Positions 25,729 to 34,023 of a stretch of DNA of 64,000 bases are shown here, in pieces. Below the pieces are notes generated by a model. That model saw only the letters and a program-made list of their open reading frames with translations. It was not told where the DNA came from and did no database searches. Origin of the DNA: an uncultured Bacteroidia bacterium (GTDB lineage Bacteria; Bacteroidota; Bacteroidia; NS11-12g; UBA955); the NCBI GenBank assembly GCA_943788195.1, contig CALSPH010000001.1, positions 247,673-311,672 on the forward strand, given 5' to 3'. The position numbers and the translations under genes were made by a program. Positions within the stretch are counted from its first letter, which is position 1. Every line of letters starts with the position of its first letter.

Positions 25729-26943
25729 ATGAGTAGCCAGGATTTTGATGTATTAATTGCTGGAGCTGGCATAATTGGTTTAGCTACCGGCTATGCACTA
25801 TTAACTGAGAAACCTGGACTTCGCATTGCAATAATCGAAAAAGAATCAAATCCAGCACAACATCAAACAGGCCACAATTCAGGAGTAATTCATTCGGGCA
25901 TCTACTATAAACCCGGCAGCTTAAAAGCCAAAAACTGTATGGATGGGTACAAAAGACTGCTAGCTTTCTGCGAAACACATAAAATCCCGTATGAGCTTTG
26001 CGGAAAAATCATAGTGGCAACATCCGAGGAGGAAATCCCTAGGTTGGAAAAACTTTATGAAAGAGGCCTAGCAAATGGTTTGGACCGCTTGACCTATTTA
26101 AATGCTGCCGAAATAAAAGAACATGAACCCTACTCTGCTGGAATAAAAGCAATTCATGTACCCCAAACTGGCATTGTTGATTACAAAGAAGTTTGCAAGG
26201 TTCTTTGTGAAGAAATTGTAAAAAACGGTGGTCAAATATTTTATGATGAACGTGTAACCGCTCTAATCGACCACGAGTCTGATGTGGCCATTCAAACCTC
26301 CAACAAAAGCTACAAGGCACAGAAGTTTGTGAATTGCGCAGGATTATACTCAGATAAAATCGCAAAGCTTCAAATACCTGATTTGAATGTTCGAATCATC
26401 CCTTTTAGAGGTGAATACTATGAGTTAAAGACCACAGCAAAACATAAAGTTAAAAACTTAATTTACCCTGTCCCTGACCCAGCATTCCCATTTTTAGGCG
26501 TTCATTTTACACGAAGAGTGGATGGTCTAATTGAAGCTGGACCCAATGCAGTTTTTGCTATGAAAAGAGAGGGGTACAAAAAGTCAGATATTAATTTGAA
26601 GGAACTTTGGGATTCATTGAGCTGGCCTGGTTTCATAATAGTTGCTGCTAAATACTGGAAAACAGGATTCGGAGAAATTTATCGTTCCTTTTCCAAATCT
26701 GCCTTTACACGCGCACTTCAAAAATTAATGCCTGAATTAAATAAAAGTGACCTAATCCCTTCTGGCGCAGGTGTTAGGGCACAAGCTTGTGAAAAAGACG
26801 GAAAACTGCTGGATGATTTTTGTATTGAAAAGCAAGGCGCATGTATTCATGTGCTTAATGCCCCATCACCAGCGGCTACTAGCTCGCTTTCAATCGGGCA
26901 TAAAATTGCTCAGATTGTTTTAGACATCAAAGTCGAGATTTAA
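25729..26943 (+). CDS. lhgO: L-2-hydroxyglutarate oxidase
   Basis: The 404-residue FAD protein starts with the dinucleotide-binding motif DVLIAGAGIIGLATGYAL. It has the LhgO signature HQTGHNSGVIHSGIYYKPGSLKAKNC and a C-terminal PSGAGVRAQ segment. It oxidises L-2-hydroxyglutarate, a by-product of central metabolism, back to 2-oxoglutarate and feeds electrons to the membrane quinone pool. Its 3' end overlaps the convergent haemoglobin gene by 24 bp. Confidence 0.93.
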   Translation: MSSQDFDVLIAGAGIIGLATGYALLTEKPGLRIAIIEKESNPAQHQTGHNSGVIHSGIYYKPGSLKAKNCMDGYKRLLAFCETHKIPYELCGKIIVATSEEEIPRLEKLYERGLANGLDRLTYLNAAEIKEHEPYSAGIKAIHVPQTGIVDYKEVCKVLCEEIVKNGGQIFYDERVTALIDHESDVAIQTSNKSYKAQKFVNCAGLYSDKIAKLQIPDLNVRIIPFRGEYYELKTTAKHKVKNLIYPVPDPAFPFLGVHFTRRVDGLIEAGPNAVFAMKREGYKKSDINLKELWDSLSWPGFIIVAAKYWKTGFGEIYRSFSKSAFTRALQKLMPELNKSDLIPSGAGVRAQACEKDGKLLDDFCIEKQGACIHVLNAPSPAATSSLSIGHKIAQIVLDIKVEI

Positions 26944-27330
26944 CTCAACATCCGGATTCATTTTACTATTAAATGTATGAGCGATAACCAAGGCACGTTG
27001 TTTTGCTAAATTTGCTTTTGGACCCTCAAAAAGTTCATTTATAGTAGTTGTAAAATATTCAATCCAAACTTCAAAATCCTTAGGTGCAAGCTGCAGTTTA
27101 TGATGGGTGTCGTAGATGCTGTGAATTGTTGCGGGTCTATCCAAAAGAATATACTCCCAGAATGCATGCATTCTGGGTTTGTGCAGTTCCCAATCTACAT
27201 GTTTAAAATAATGTCCAATTTGAGCGTCAAGGGCAACTTTACTATAGAACCTGTCCACCAATAGAATAATATCCTCTTTCGTTTTTATATCATTTTTTAA
27301 CCTACTCATTATATCCACAAGTTTAGGCAT
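26920..27330 (-). CDS. Truncated haemoglobin, group III-like
   Basis: The 136-residue protein is all helical and carries the group III pattern: VDRFYSKVALDAQIGHYF, then MHAFWEYILL, then THHKLQLAPKDFEVWIEYF. One of the His residues in THHKL is the likely proximal haem ligand. Group III members bind oxygen, nitric oxide or ligands tightly, and their roles are not settled. A second ATG (MSRLKNDIKTKEDI) seven codons in is an equally good start. It is divergent from the GSCFA gene. Confidence 0.88.
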   Translation of the reverse strand: MPKLVDIMSRLKNDIKTKEDIILLVDRFYSKVALDAQIGHYFKHVDWELHKPRMHAFWEYILLDRPATIHSIYDTHHKLQLAPKDFEVWIEYFTTTINELFEGPKANLAKQRALVIAHTFNSKMNPDVELNLDFDV

Positions 27331-27389
27331 TATCTGTAATATTCATAGAGAATACCCCTTTAATCATATCCTGATTCGCTGTAATTGTT

Positions 27390-27397
27390 TAGCTTTG
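27390..27397 (+). promoter_or_regulatory. Putative -7 box (TAGCTTTG) for the GSCFA gene
   Basis: The box matches TAnnTTTG and ends 13 nt before the ATG at 27411. Confidence 0.45.
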
Positions 27398-27410
27398 TTC
27401 AGAGTCAATA

Positions 27411-28352
27411 ATGAAATTCTTTACCTCATTTAAAACAACGCAAAAGCAAACATTAAACTTAACCCAGAAGCAAGATATCGTTTTGTTGGGGTCATGTTTT
27501 TCAGAAAACATGGAGAGTCGCTTTATTGAAAGCGGCTTCCGCTGCACAAGCAACCCATTTGGTGTAATTTACAACCCGATTAGCCTGTCGGTGCTTCTTG
27601 AGTTAATCGCTACTAAAAGCCCCTTACCTGAGCTAAGTATAATTCCGATCCAGAATGAATTTAGTTCTCTTTTAACGCATTCATTATTCAGGGCAGACAC
27701 GAAAAAGAACTTGCAGCTCAAGTTCGAAAAGGCTGCCACAATATTACACGGATCCCCTAAAGTTTATGTGATTACTTTAGGAACTGCTTGGGTTTATCAT
27801 CATTCTGAAACAGAACTAGACGTTGCAAATTGCCACAAATTAGACAATACCCAATTTTCTAAGCGATTGTTGAGTCTTAATGCGGTGAACCAAGCCATTT
27901 CCAATATTTGTAACAGCATTAAGCAGATCAATAGTGCAAATCAAATAATTTTCACTCTTTCGCCAGTTCGGCATCTGCGAGACGGCTTTGTTGAAAACCA
28001 AATGAGTAAATCCTTGCTTCATCTTGGAGTCCAACAAATTTTAGAAACATTTCGTTTTCATTATTTTCCATCTTATGAAATTATGATGGATGAATTACGT
28101 GATTATCGATTTTACGAAAGTGATTTAATTCACCCCAATAAGCAAGCTATAGATCATATCTGGGCATACTTTACTGACTTTTACATGAATAAGTCAACCC
28201 AAAATATAGCCTCAGAAATTTTAAGTTATTATCAACTGAAAAGACATCAAGTATTATCCCAGCATCCAGATTTAATAAAATCGCACGAAAACAAAGTGCG
28301 CCAAATCAAAGAGGAATTAATTACTAAATATCCATATCTACTGCTAGACTAA
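27411..28352 (+). CDS. GSCFA-domain protein
   Basis: The 313-residue protein has the family-naming motif in LLGSCFSENMESRF and continues SNPFGVIYNP, TLGTAWVYH and TLSPVRHLRDGF. A late DLIHPNKQAIDHIW has the Asp-x-x-His of SGNH-type hydrolases, consistent with GSCFA belonging near that esterase superfamily. The substrate is unknown; an ester on glycan or lipid is a fair guess. It is a single gene facing away from the haemoglobin gene. Confidence 0.9.
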   Translation: MKFFTSFKTTQKQTLNLTQKQDIVLLGSCFSENMESRFIESGFRCTSNPFGVIYNPISLSVLLELIATKSPLPELSIIPIQNEFSSLLTHSLFRADTKKNLQLKFEKAATILHGSPKVYVITLGTAWVYHHSETELDVANCHKLDNTQFSKRLLSLNAVNQAISNICNSIKQINSANQIIFTLSPVRHLRDGFVENQMSKSLLHLGVQQILETFRFHYFPSYEIMMDELRDYRFYESDLIHPNKQAIDHIWAYFTDFYMNKSTQNIASEILSYYQLKRHQVLSQHPDLIKSHENKVRQIKEELITKYPYLLLD

Positions 28353-28376
28353 TAATAGCGTGTAAAAAAATTTGTT

Positions 28377-28398
28377 AATCGATAGAATTTTATCGATT
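28377..28398. repeat. Inverted repeat upstream of the PorE-like gene
   Basis: The 8-bp arms AATCGATA (28377-28384) and TATCGATT (28391-28398) flank 6 nt. It lies 43 bp before the ATG and could be an operator or a small hairpin. It is AT-rich and could be chance. Confidence 0.35.
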
Positions 28399-28441
28399 TT
28401 TGAGCGTTTAACAATTTAGAACAGGTCCGTAACCGTAATAT

Positions 28442-31003
28442 ATGCAATCAAAAAATTACTCCCTCTTAAAACTTCTTCCACTCATTGCGATTTTCATGCT
28501 GAATTCTTGTGGAAAGAGGTACTCTATAGAGCAGGCAGATAAAGCTTATGAGAATAAGCAGTTCGCTCTTGCCGCTCAAATGTATGACGGTATCTATAAA
28601 GATAAAAAAACCGATAAAGGTATTAAAAGTGAAATTGCCTTTAAATCCGGAGAAGCGTACCGTAATTTTGAAAGTTACGATAAAGCCTTAAGAAGTTATG
28701 ATAAAGCCTTGGACAGGGATAAAAACAATGCCCAAGCTTTATATATGAAGGGTGTTGTGCTCCAAAATCAAGGCAAATACAAGGACGCTATTAAAGTATT
28801 CAATAAATACCTAGTGCTTTACCCAGGAGATAAAGATGCATTAGCTAAAAAGAAAGGTTGCGAGTTGGCCTTAGGCTGGAAAGATGATTGCACCCGATAC
28901 AATGTAGAAAATTTCAAAATAGCGAATTCAAAGGAGAATGATTACGCACCAATGTCGGCTGACAAAAGAGACAAGACGATGTTCTTTACTTCGGATCGGA
29001 ATCCAAATCCCAAGAAGCGCGAACGCTTATATACTTGGACAGGTAATGGTTTCTCAGAAATATGGGCTATGTCAGAACAAAAATCAAGAAGAAGAAGAAA
29101 GAGTAGTTCTGCCAATACTGAGAAAAAATGGGACAAGCCTACTGTTTTAGATGCACCCCCAAATACTAAAGCCAATGATGGTACAGTATGTTTTGATCGA
29201 AGATTTAGCACCATGTATTTTACTATATGTAATGGTGGAGACAACAAATCTGCAGCATGTAAAATATATAAATCTAGAAGAATTGGACAAGCATGGGGTG
29301 AACCCGAAATTTTAGCTTTTTGCGAAGCTGATTCGGCATCGAGTTATGGGCAGCCCACTTTATCCCCAGATGGCAATAAACTTTATTTTTCTTCAAACAG
29401 AGAAGGTGGATATGGAGGTCATGATATTTGGGTTGTAAATTATGTAAGAAGAGGAAGAACTTGGAGTGAGCCTGTAAACTTAGGTGAGACGGTAAATACT
29501 TCGAAAAATGAAATGTTCCCATACTTTAACCAGCATGATGGTAAATTATACTTCTCTTCTAACGGTCATCCAGGCTTTGGAGGTTTAGATATGTTTAATA
29601 CTGAAGGCTCTGGTGAAGAATGGAGTGCTCCTGAAAATTTATCTATACCTATGAATAGTGGGGGAGACGATTTCGGAATCACCTTTGATAATATGAATCA
29701 ACTGCACGGTTTCTTCTCATCTAATAGAGATGGTGGACGTGGAGGTGATGATATTTATGAGTTCTATAAAATTCCGCCAATCATTGATGTTAAAGGAGTA
29801 GTTATTGATTCTACGACCAAAGAACCTTTGCCTGGTAGTTTAGTAACTATTACGTGGAATGACACGAATAAAATCGAAATTATAACCGATGCACAAGGAA
29901 GTTATTTTGCCGAATTAGAAGAAAATAAAATTTATACAATACAGGCGTCTAATGACACCAATTACTATTTCCCTTCCAAAAGAATAGCAGTAGTAAACAC
30001 ATTCAAGCTGAAGTGTGATACGCATTTTGTAGAAGACTTCCAGCTTAAATCTATGATTGAAGTTTGGGAACTGCCTATTTTCTATGATTTAGATAAAGCC
30101 TTCATTCGACCAGATGCTGCAGAAGTACTGGATAAGTTTTCAAAAGAGATTTTATTAGAATATCCAAGAATTGTTATTGAAATGGGATCACATACGGATT
30201 GTAGATCTAGTTATGCCTATAACATGGACCTTTCAAGACGAAGAGCAGATAGTGCCGTAGCGTACTTGGTTAGTAAAGGTATTATGAAAGAAAGACTGTT
30301 TGCTAAGGGATATGGCGAATCACAATTAACGAATCATTGTAAATGTGAAGGTACAGAAGTAGTGCCATGTTCAGAAGCTGAACATCAGAAGAATAGACGT
30401 ACTACCATCAAAATTGTGAACTTTAACTTTGACCCGAGAAACAAAAAAGTAATCGGTGGGGATCCATTAAATACAAATGATGGTAATGGCAATGATTCGG
30501 CTTACATCGCGGATAGTGCAATGTTAGCAGCAGAAAAACGAATGAAAGACTCTGCTATGGCTGTATTGCAAAAGCAAGAAGCTAAAGCGAAGAAATTGGA
30601 TTCATTAAGTATCAAGATGAAGATTACGGAAGCCGATGGAAAGAAAACAGTTCCGGTAAAAATTAACGAAAAAGTAGATGTTCAATTTGCGTGGGATTTA
30701 AGAGCTTCCCGAAATGTTATCCCGATAACATTGGCAGCTGAGTGGTTAAATAGTGGTGTGATTAACAAAGGGAATTTCTCCGATGGTGATAAAATAAAAG
30801 CCCCTGATGGCACCAAACTACCCTCGAATAAAATATATATTGATATATTTGATATAGGCGGATACCTAATTAAACGAGTTCCATTTTACATTATGGGTGA
30901 AGAAACTGCACCAACTTTTGGCAAGTCTGTATTCCGTAAGTTTGATTTAACTAAAGTTAGAGAGGAAGATGGCATGCTGAAATTGCTTCCAAAACGCAGA
31001 TAA
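28442..31003 (+). CDS. PorE-like OmpA-family lipoprotein (TPR, PD40 propeller, carboxypeptidase-regulatory-like, OmpA)
   Basis: The 853-residue protein has a lipoprotein signal ending MLNSC (Cys23). TPR-like repeats cover about residues 30-135. WD40-like PD40 blades carry repeated SSN/SDRxGGxGGxD motifs at about 180-440. A CarboxypepD_reg-like domain follows (KGVVIDSTTKEPLPGSLVTI), then an OmpA peptidoglycan-binding domain (HTDCRSSYAYNMDLSRRRADS). This order is that of PorE, the type IX secretion protein that ties the machinery to peptidoglycan. A roughly 120-residue C-terminal extension is unassigned. Paralogues with this layout exist, so PorE identity is likely but unproven. Confidence 0.85.
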   Translation: MQSKNYSLLKLLPLIAIFMLNSCGKRYSIEQADKAYENKQFALAAQMYDGIYKDKKTDKGIKSEIAFKSGEAYRNFESYDKALRSYDKALDRDKNNAQALYMKGVVLQNQGKYKDAIKVFNKYLVLYPGDKDALAKKKGCELALGWKDDCTRYNVENFKIANSKENDYAPMSADKRDKTMFFTSDRNPNPKKRERLYTWTGNGFSEIWAMSEQKSRRRRKSSSANTEKKWDKPTVLDAPPNTKANDGTVCFDRRFSTMYFTICNGGDNKSAACKIYKSRRIGQAWGEPEILAFCEADSASSYGQPTLSPDGNKLYFSSNREGGYGGHDIWVVNYVRRGRTWSEPVNLGETVNTSKNEMFPYFNQHDGKLYFSSNGHPGFGGLDMFNTEGSGEEWSAPENLSIPMNSGGDDFGITFDNMNQLHGFFSSNRDGGRGGDDIYEFYKIPPIIDVKGVVIDSTTKEPLPGSLVTITWNDTNKIEIITDAQGSYFAELEENKIYTIQASNDTNYYFPSKRIAVVNTFKLKCDTHFVEDFQLKSMIEVWELPIFYDLDKAFIRPDAAEVLDKFSKEILLEYPRIVIEMGSHTDCRSSYAYNMDLSRRRADSAVAYLVSKGIMKERLFAKGYGESQLTNHCKCEGTEVVPCSEAEHQKNRRTTIKIVNFNFDPRNKKVIGGDPLNTNDGNGNDSAYIADSAMLAAEKRMKDSAMAVLQKQEAKAKKLDSLSIKMKITEADGKKTVPVKINEKVDVQFAWDLRASRNVIPITLAAEWLNSGVINKGNFSDGDKIKAPDGTKLPSNKIYIDIFDIGGYLIKRVPFYIMGEETAPTFGKSVFRKFDLTKVREEDGMLKLLPKRR

Positions 31004-31020
31004 TTAATTAGAATACTATA

Positions 31021-31054
31021 AAAAAAGCGTTCCCTTTTACTGGAGCGCTTTTTT
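31021..31054 (+). terminator. Intrinsic terminator after the PorE-like gene
   Basis: A stem of about 13 bp with one G-U pair (31021-31033 with 31042-31054) has an 8-nt loop and a T-run of seven. It ends 18 bp before purM. Confidence 0.88.
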
Positions 31055-31072
31055 TATTAAAAGCGAGACCGC

Positions 31073-32239
31073 ATGACAAAAGATAAATACGAATTAAGAG
31101 GCGTGTCATCTCAAAAAGAAGATGTGCATGCAGCCATCAAGAATTTAGATAAAGGATTATATCCCAATGCATTTTGCAAGATTATACCCGATGTTTTGGG
31201 CAATGACCCCAATTACTGCAATATTATGCATGCGGACGGTGCAGGCACAAAATCCTCTTTAGCATATCTATACTGGAAAGAAACAGGCGACTTGAGCGTA
31301 TGGAAAGGCATATCCCAGGATGCCATAGTAATGAACACAGACGACTTATTATGCGTTGGTTGCACTGGACCCTTCTTACTAAGCAGCACCATAGGAAGAA
31401 ACAAGAATTTAATCCCTGCAGAGGTCATAGCCGCATTAATTAATGGTAATGAAGCGTTTTGTGAAACCATGCGACATTTCGGAGTAGACATTCAACTTAC
31501 CGGTGGCGAAACAGCAGATGTGGGTGATTTAGTTAAAACCGCCATCGTTGATAGCACTCTAATGGCTCGTATGAAGCGTGAGGATGTTATAGAGAATAGA
31601 ATATTGGCAAATGACGTCATAGTAGGCTTTGCCTCTTATGGACAAGCCTCATATGAGGAAGAATACAATGGAGGCATGGGTAGTAATGGGTTAACCTCTG
31701 CCCGGCACGATGTTTTTTCCAAAATTTATCAATCCAAATACCCCGAAAGTTATGATAACAATTTGAATGATAGCGTCGTTTTTTGCGGCTCAAAATTACT
31801 CACGGACCCAGTAGAAGGTTCCCCGCTTGATGCAGGTAAACTTGTGCTTTCACCAACCCGAACGTATGCTCCATTAATGATGGAAATACTCAAGAAGCAT
31901 CGAAAAGATATTAATGCAATCATTCATTGCAGTGGTGGCGCACAAACCAAAGTGTTGCACTTTGCTGGAAATGATGTCCGGATTATTAAAGACAATTTAT
32001 TAGATATACCTCCATTATTTAATCTTATTAAGGAAGAAACAGATACTGTGTGGCAAGAAATGTATAAGGTCTTTAATATGGGTCATCGCCTAGAAATTTA
32101 TACATCAAAAGATCAAGCGGCCAGTATGATAGAAATTGCGAAATCTTTTCAGATTGAAGCTAAGGTAATCGGTAAAGTGGAAGTAAGTGATAAGAAAGAA
32201 TTGCTGATTCACTCTCCAGAAGGAGTATTACGATATTAA
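31073..32239 (+). CDS. purM: Phosphoribosylformylglycinamidine cyclo-ligase (AIR synthetase)
   Basis: The 388-residue protein has the PurM-type ATP-grasp-like fold: HADGAGTKSSLAYLYWKE, VMNTDDLLCVG, TGGETADVGDLV and a late FNMGHRLEIY. It makes 5-aminoimidazole ribonucleotide from FGAM and ATP in purine synthesis. It starts just after a terminator and I see no clear -7 box, so it may rely on readthrough or a promoter I missed. Its 3' end overlaps a broken response-regulator fragment on the opposite strand by 12 bp. Confidence 0.94.
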   Translation: MTKDKYELRGVSSQKEDVHAAIKNLDKGLYPNAFCKIIPDVLGNDPNYCNIMHADGAGTKSSLAYLYWKETGDLSVWKGISQDAIVMNTDDLLCVGCTGPFLLSSTIGRNKNLIPAEVIAALINGNEAFCETMRHFGVDIQLTGGETADVGDLVKTAIVDSTLMARMKREDVIENRILANDVIVGFASYGQASYEEEYNGGMGSNGLTSARHDVFSKIYQSKYPESYDNNLNDSVVFCGSKLLTDPVEGSPLDAGKLVLSPTRTYAPLMMEILKKHRKDINAIIHCSGGAQTKVLHFAGNDVRIIKDNLLDIPPLFNLIKEETDTVWQEMYKVFNMGHRLEIYTSKDQAASMIEIAKSFQIEAKVIGKVEVSDKKELLIHSPEGVLRY

Positions 32240-32443
32240 GTTCTGACGTAAAAGAAACTCCAATTGCTCATTTGCTTTCTTCAATTTCTCTAAAAGTTCT
32301 CTGTTTTGCATTCTTAAATCAAAAATTTCATACGCATTTTTGATAATGATTCTAAGGTTACTCTCATCCCAAGGCTTAGTGAGATATTGATACACCTGAC
32401 CTTTATTAATCGCATCGATAACCGCTGTTATGTCGGTATGTCC
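32228..32443 (-). pseudogene. C-terminal fragment of a response regulator
   Basis: Read on the minus strand, GHTDITAVIDAINKGQVYQYLTKPWDESNL is the last third of a receiver domain (the KPW lysine is conserved). A coiled helix ending in RQNLIS follows. The start of the domain and its phospho-acceptor Asp are missing. Upstream of GHT the sequence changes abruptly into the antisense of a kinase fragment on the plus strand. The fragment is a clear truncation at an inverted junction near 32435-32443. Confidence 0.85.
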
Positions 32444-32554
32444 ATTACTTATAGTATTATTAATGATCTTCACAATGGCGAAATAAAAGTGAATAGTGAA
32501 CTGGGTAAGGGCACTAAAATAGAACTTAAACTGCCTAAAAATTTAAAAAAATAA
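32435..32554 (+). pseudogene. C-terminal fragment of a histidine kinase
   Basis: The plus-strand frame reads GMSITYSIINDLHNGEIKVNSELGKGTKIELKLP and stops at 32552-32554. This is the end of a HATPase domain (G2 box followed by the ...GGxIxVxSxxGxGTxFxxxLP pattern). Everything upstream of GMS is missing and replaced by the antisense of a response regulator. The stop is 4 nt before the receiver-kinase gene, so the lost kinase and the hybrid probably formed an operon. Confidence 0.82.
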
Positions 32555-32558
32555 CCAA

Positions 32559-33653
32559 ATGGCAGAAAAAATAAGGGTGCTGTATGTTGACGATGAGGAT
32601 CAAAATCTTCAAAGTTTCTATGCTAATTATAGAAGAGACTTTTACATCAAGACAGCCATTTCTGCAGAAGCTGCAAGAAAGATTCTTGAGGATGACTGGT
32701 TTCAAGTTATCATAGCTGATCAGCGGATGCCGCATGAAACAGGAGTTGAATTCTTATCTAAATATTTAACGGTAAACCCCAAACCTATTCGGATATTAAT
32801 GACTGCTCAAGCAGATATCAAAACGGTAATTGCAGCTATAAATGAAGGGAAAGTATTCAAATATATTGGTAAGCCAGCTACAAATGAGTTTGTTGAATAT
32901 GCTATTAAAGAAGCCCATCAGCTTTATGTTGCGCAAGACAATCTAGAAAAGAAAAACAAAGAACTCGAAAAAACCAATCGAGAATTAGATAAATTCATCT
33001 ACTCCGCTTCTCATGATTTAAGAGCTCCATTGCTAAGTATTCTTGGCCTAGTGAATTTAGGCAAACAAGACATCCAAAACTCTCCAAAGTATTTAGACCT
33101 TATCGAAAGAAGTACAATTAAGCTGGATTCATTTATCCTTAACCTAATTAACTACTACAAAAACGCTAAATTGGAGGTATACCCAATCGATTTTGACTTG
33201 GTTAAGCTAGCTGAAGAGTCTTTTGAAAATGTTCTATATTTTGATGGTGCTTCTGATATAAAATTCAATGTAATAACGCACACAAATGATCGAATATTTG
33301 TAACAGATAAAACCAAGCTGGGAATTGTTTTTAACAACCTGGTGACCAATTGCATTCGTTATAGGGACAAAAACAAAACAGAGAAGTCCATAACCATTGA
33401 TTTATATATAACACCAGAACATGCCAAAATTGTAATTTCCGATAATGGAATTGGGATTAAAAAAGAAAATTTAGAAAAAATATATACGATGTTCTACAAA
33501 GTATCCAAACATTCTCAAGGCTCTGGAATAGGCATGTATATTGTAAAAGATGCTATAGAAAAACTAGATGGAACCATTGATATAATATCAGATGAAAATG
33601 TTGGAACTCAATTTATTATGAACGTTCCAGCAATGAAAATTGCCAAAACCTAG
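32559..33653 (+). CDS. Hybrid response regulator-histidine kinase (receiver first)
   Basis: Residues 1-120 form a receiver domain: D11/D12, phospho-acceptor D54 in VIIADQRMP, Lys in KYIGKPAT. A short coiled coil leads to a HisKA domain with H152 in SASHDLRAPLL, then a HATPase with NCIRY, ISDNGIGI and GSGIGMYIVKDAIEKLDG. There is no sensor or membrane segment, so the input is probably phosphorylation by another kinase, perhaps the one whose tail remains just upstream. The output partner is not in the window. Confidence 0.92.
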   Translation: MAEKIRVLYVDDEDQNLQSFYANYRRDFYIKTAISAEAARKILEDDWFQVIIADQRMPHETGVEFLSKYLTVNPKPIRILMTAQADIKTVIAAINEGKVFKYIGKPATNEFVEYAIKEAHQLYVAQDNLEKKNKELEKTNRELDKFIYSASHDLRAPLLSILGLVNLGKQDIQNSPKYLDLIERSTIKLDSFILNLINYYKNAKLEVYPIDFDLVKLAEESFENVLYFDGASDIKFNVITHTNDRIFVTDKTKLGIVFNNLVTNCIRYRDKNKTEKSITIDLYITPEHAKIVISDNGIGIKKENLEKIYTMFYKVSKHSQGSGIGMYIVKDAIEKLDGTIDIISDENVGTQFIMNVPAMKIAKT

Positions 33654-33856
33654 TTTTTGGTATCATCTGACTTTCGCAAAGCCTCCTTCTCTTTAATATC
33701 CTGTTTTTTAAAAAAGTCTTTAAAAACATAATAAACGATTGCAATCACAATTGCATGAACCACAATAGTGGATATGATAAAAAACACATAAAAAGATTGA
33801 GGAGGCTTTTCAAACTGCTCACTGACTTGAAGTAATATAAAAAGTAAATTACCCAT
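33650..33856 (-). CDS. Small membrane protein, third gene of the NSS operon (68 aa)
   Basis: This protein has one strong membrane helix (FYVFFIISTIVVHAIVIAIVYYVF) and a long charged tail. Its ATG overlaps the stop of the preceding small gene (TAATG), so translation is coupled. I know of no named family. By position it may be a second accessory subunit of the sodium-dependent transporter. Its 3' end meets the convergent hybrid kinase gene with a 4-bp overlap. Confidence 0.7.
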   Translation of the reverse strand: MGNLLFILLQVSEQFEKPPQSFYVFFIISTIVVHAIVIAIVYYVFKDFFKKQDIKEKEALRKSDDTKN

Positions 33857-34023
33857 TAATCAATTGGATCTGCTCTTTCAGAGCTAGGAATATCATCATT
33901 TTCAGAATAACTGTCGGGCTCTTGCCTTGGTGGGGTTCTTAACACTTTGTAAAAAAAGTATCCAGTGATAAAAGCCACTGAAAGCTGAACCACAATCATC
34001 AATATTAATGCACTATTTGTCAT
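33856..34023 (-). CDS. MetS-like small subunit of an NSS transporter (55 aa)
   Basis: The frame MTNSALILMIVVQLSVAFITGYFFYKVL has a single N-terminal helix and an acidic tail. It overlaps the NSS transporter gene by 11 nt. Size, position and helix pattern match MetS, the short protein required by the Corynebacterium methionine transporter MetP. The assignment rests on these features rather than on a long conserved motif. Confidence 0.75.
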   Translation of the reverse strand: MTNSALILMIVVQLSVAFITGYFFYKVLRTPPRQEPDSYSENDDIPSSERADPID

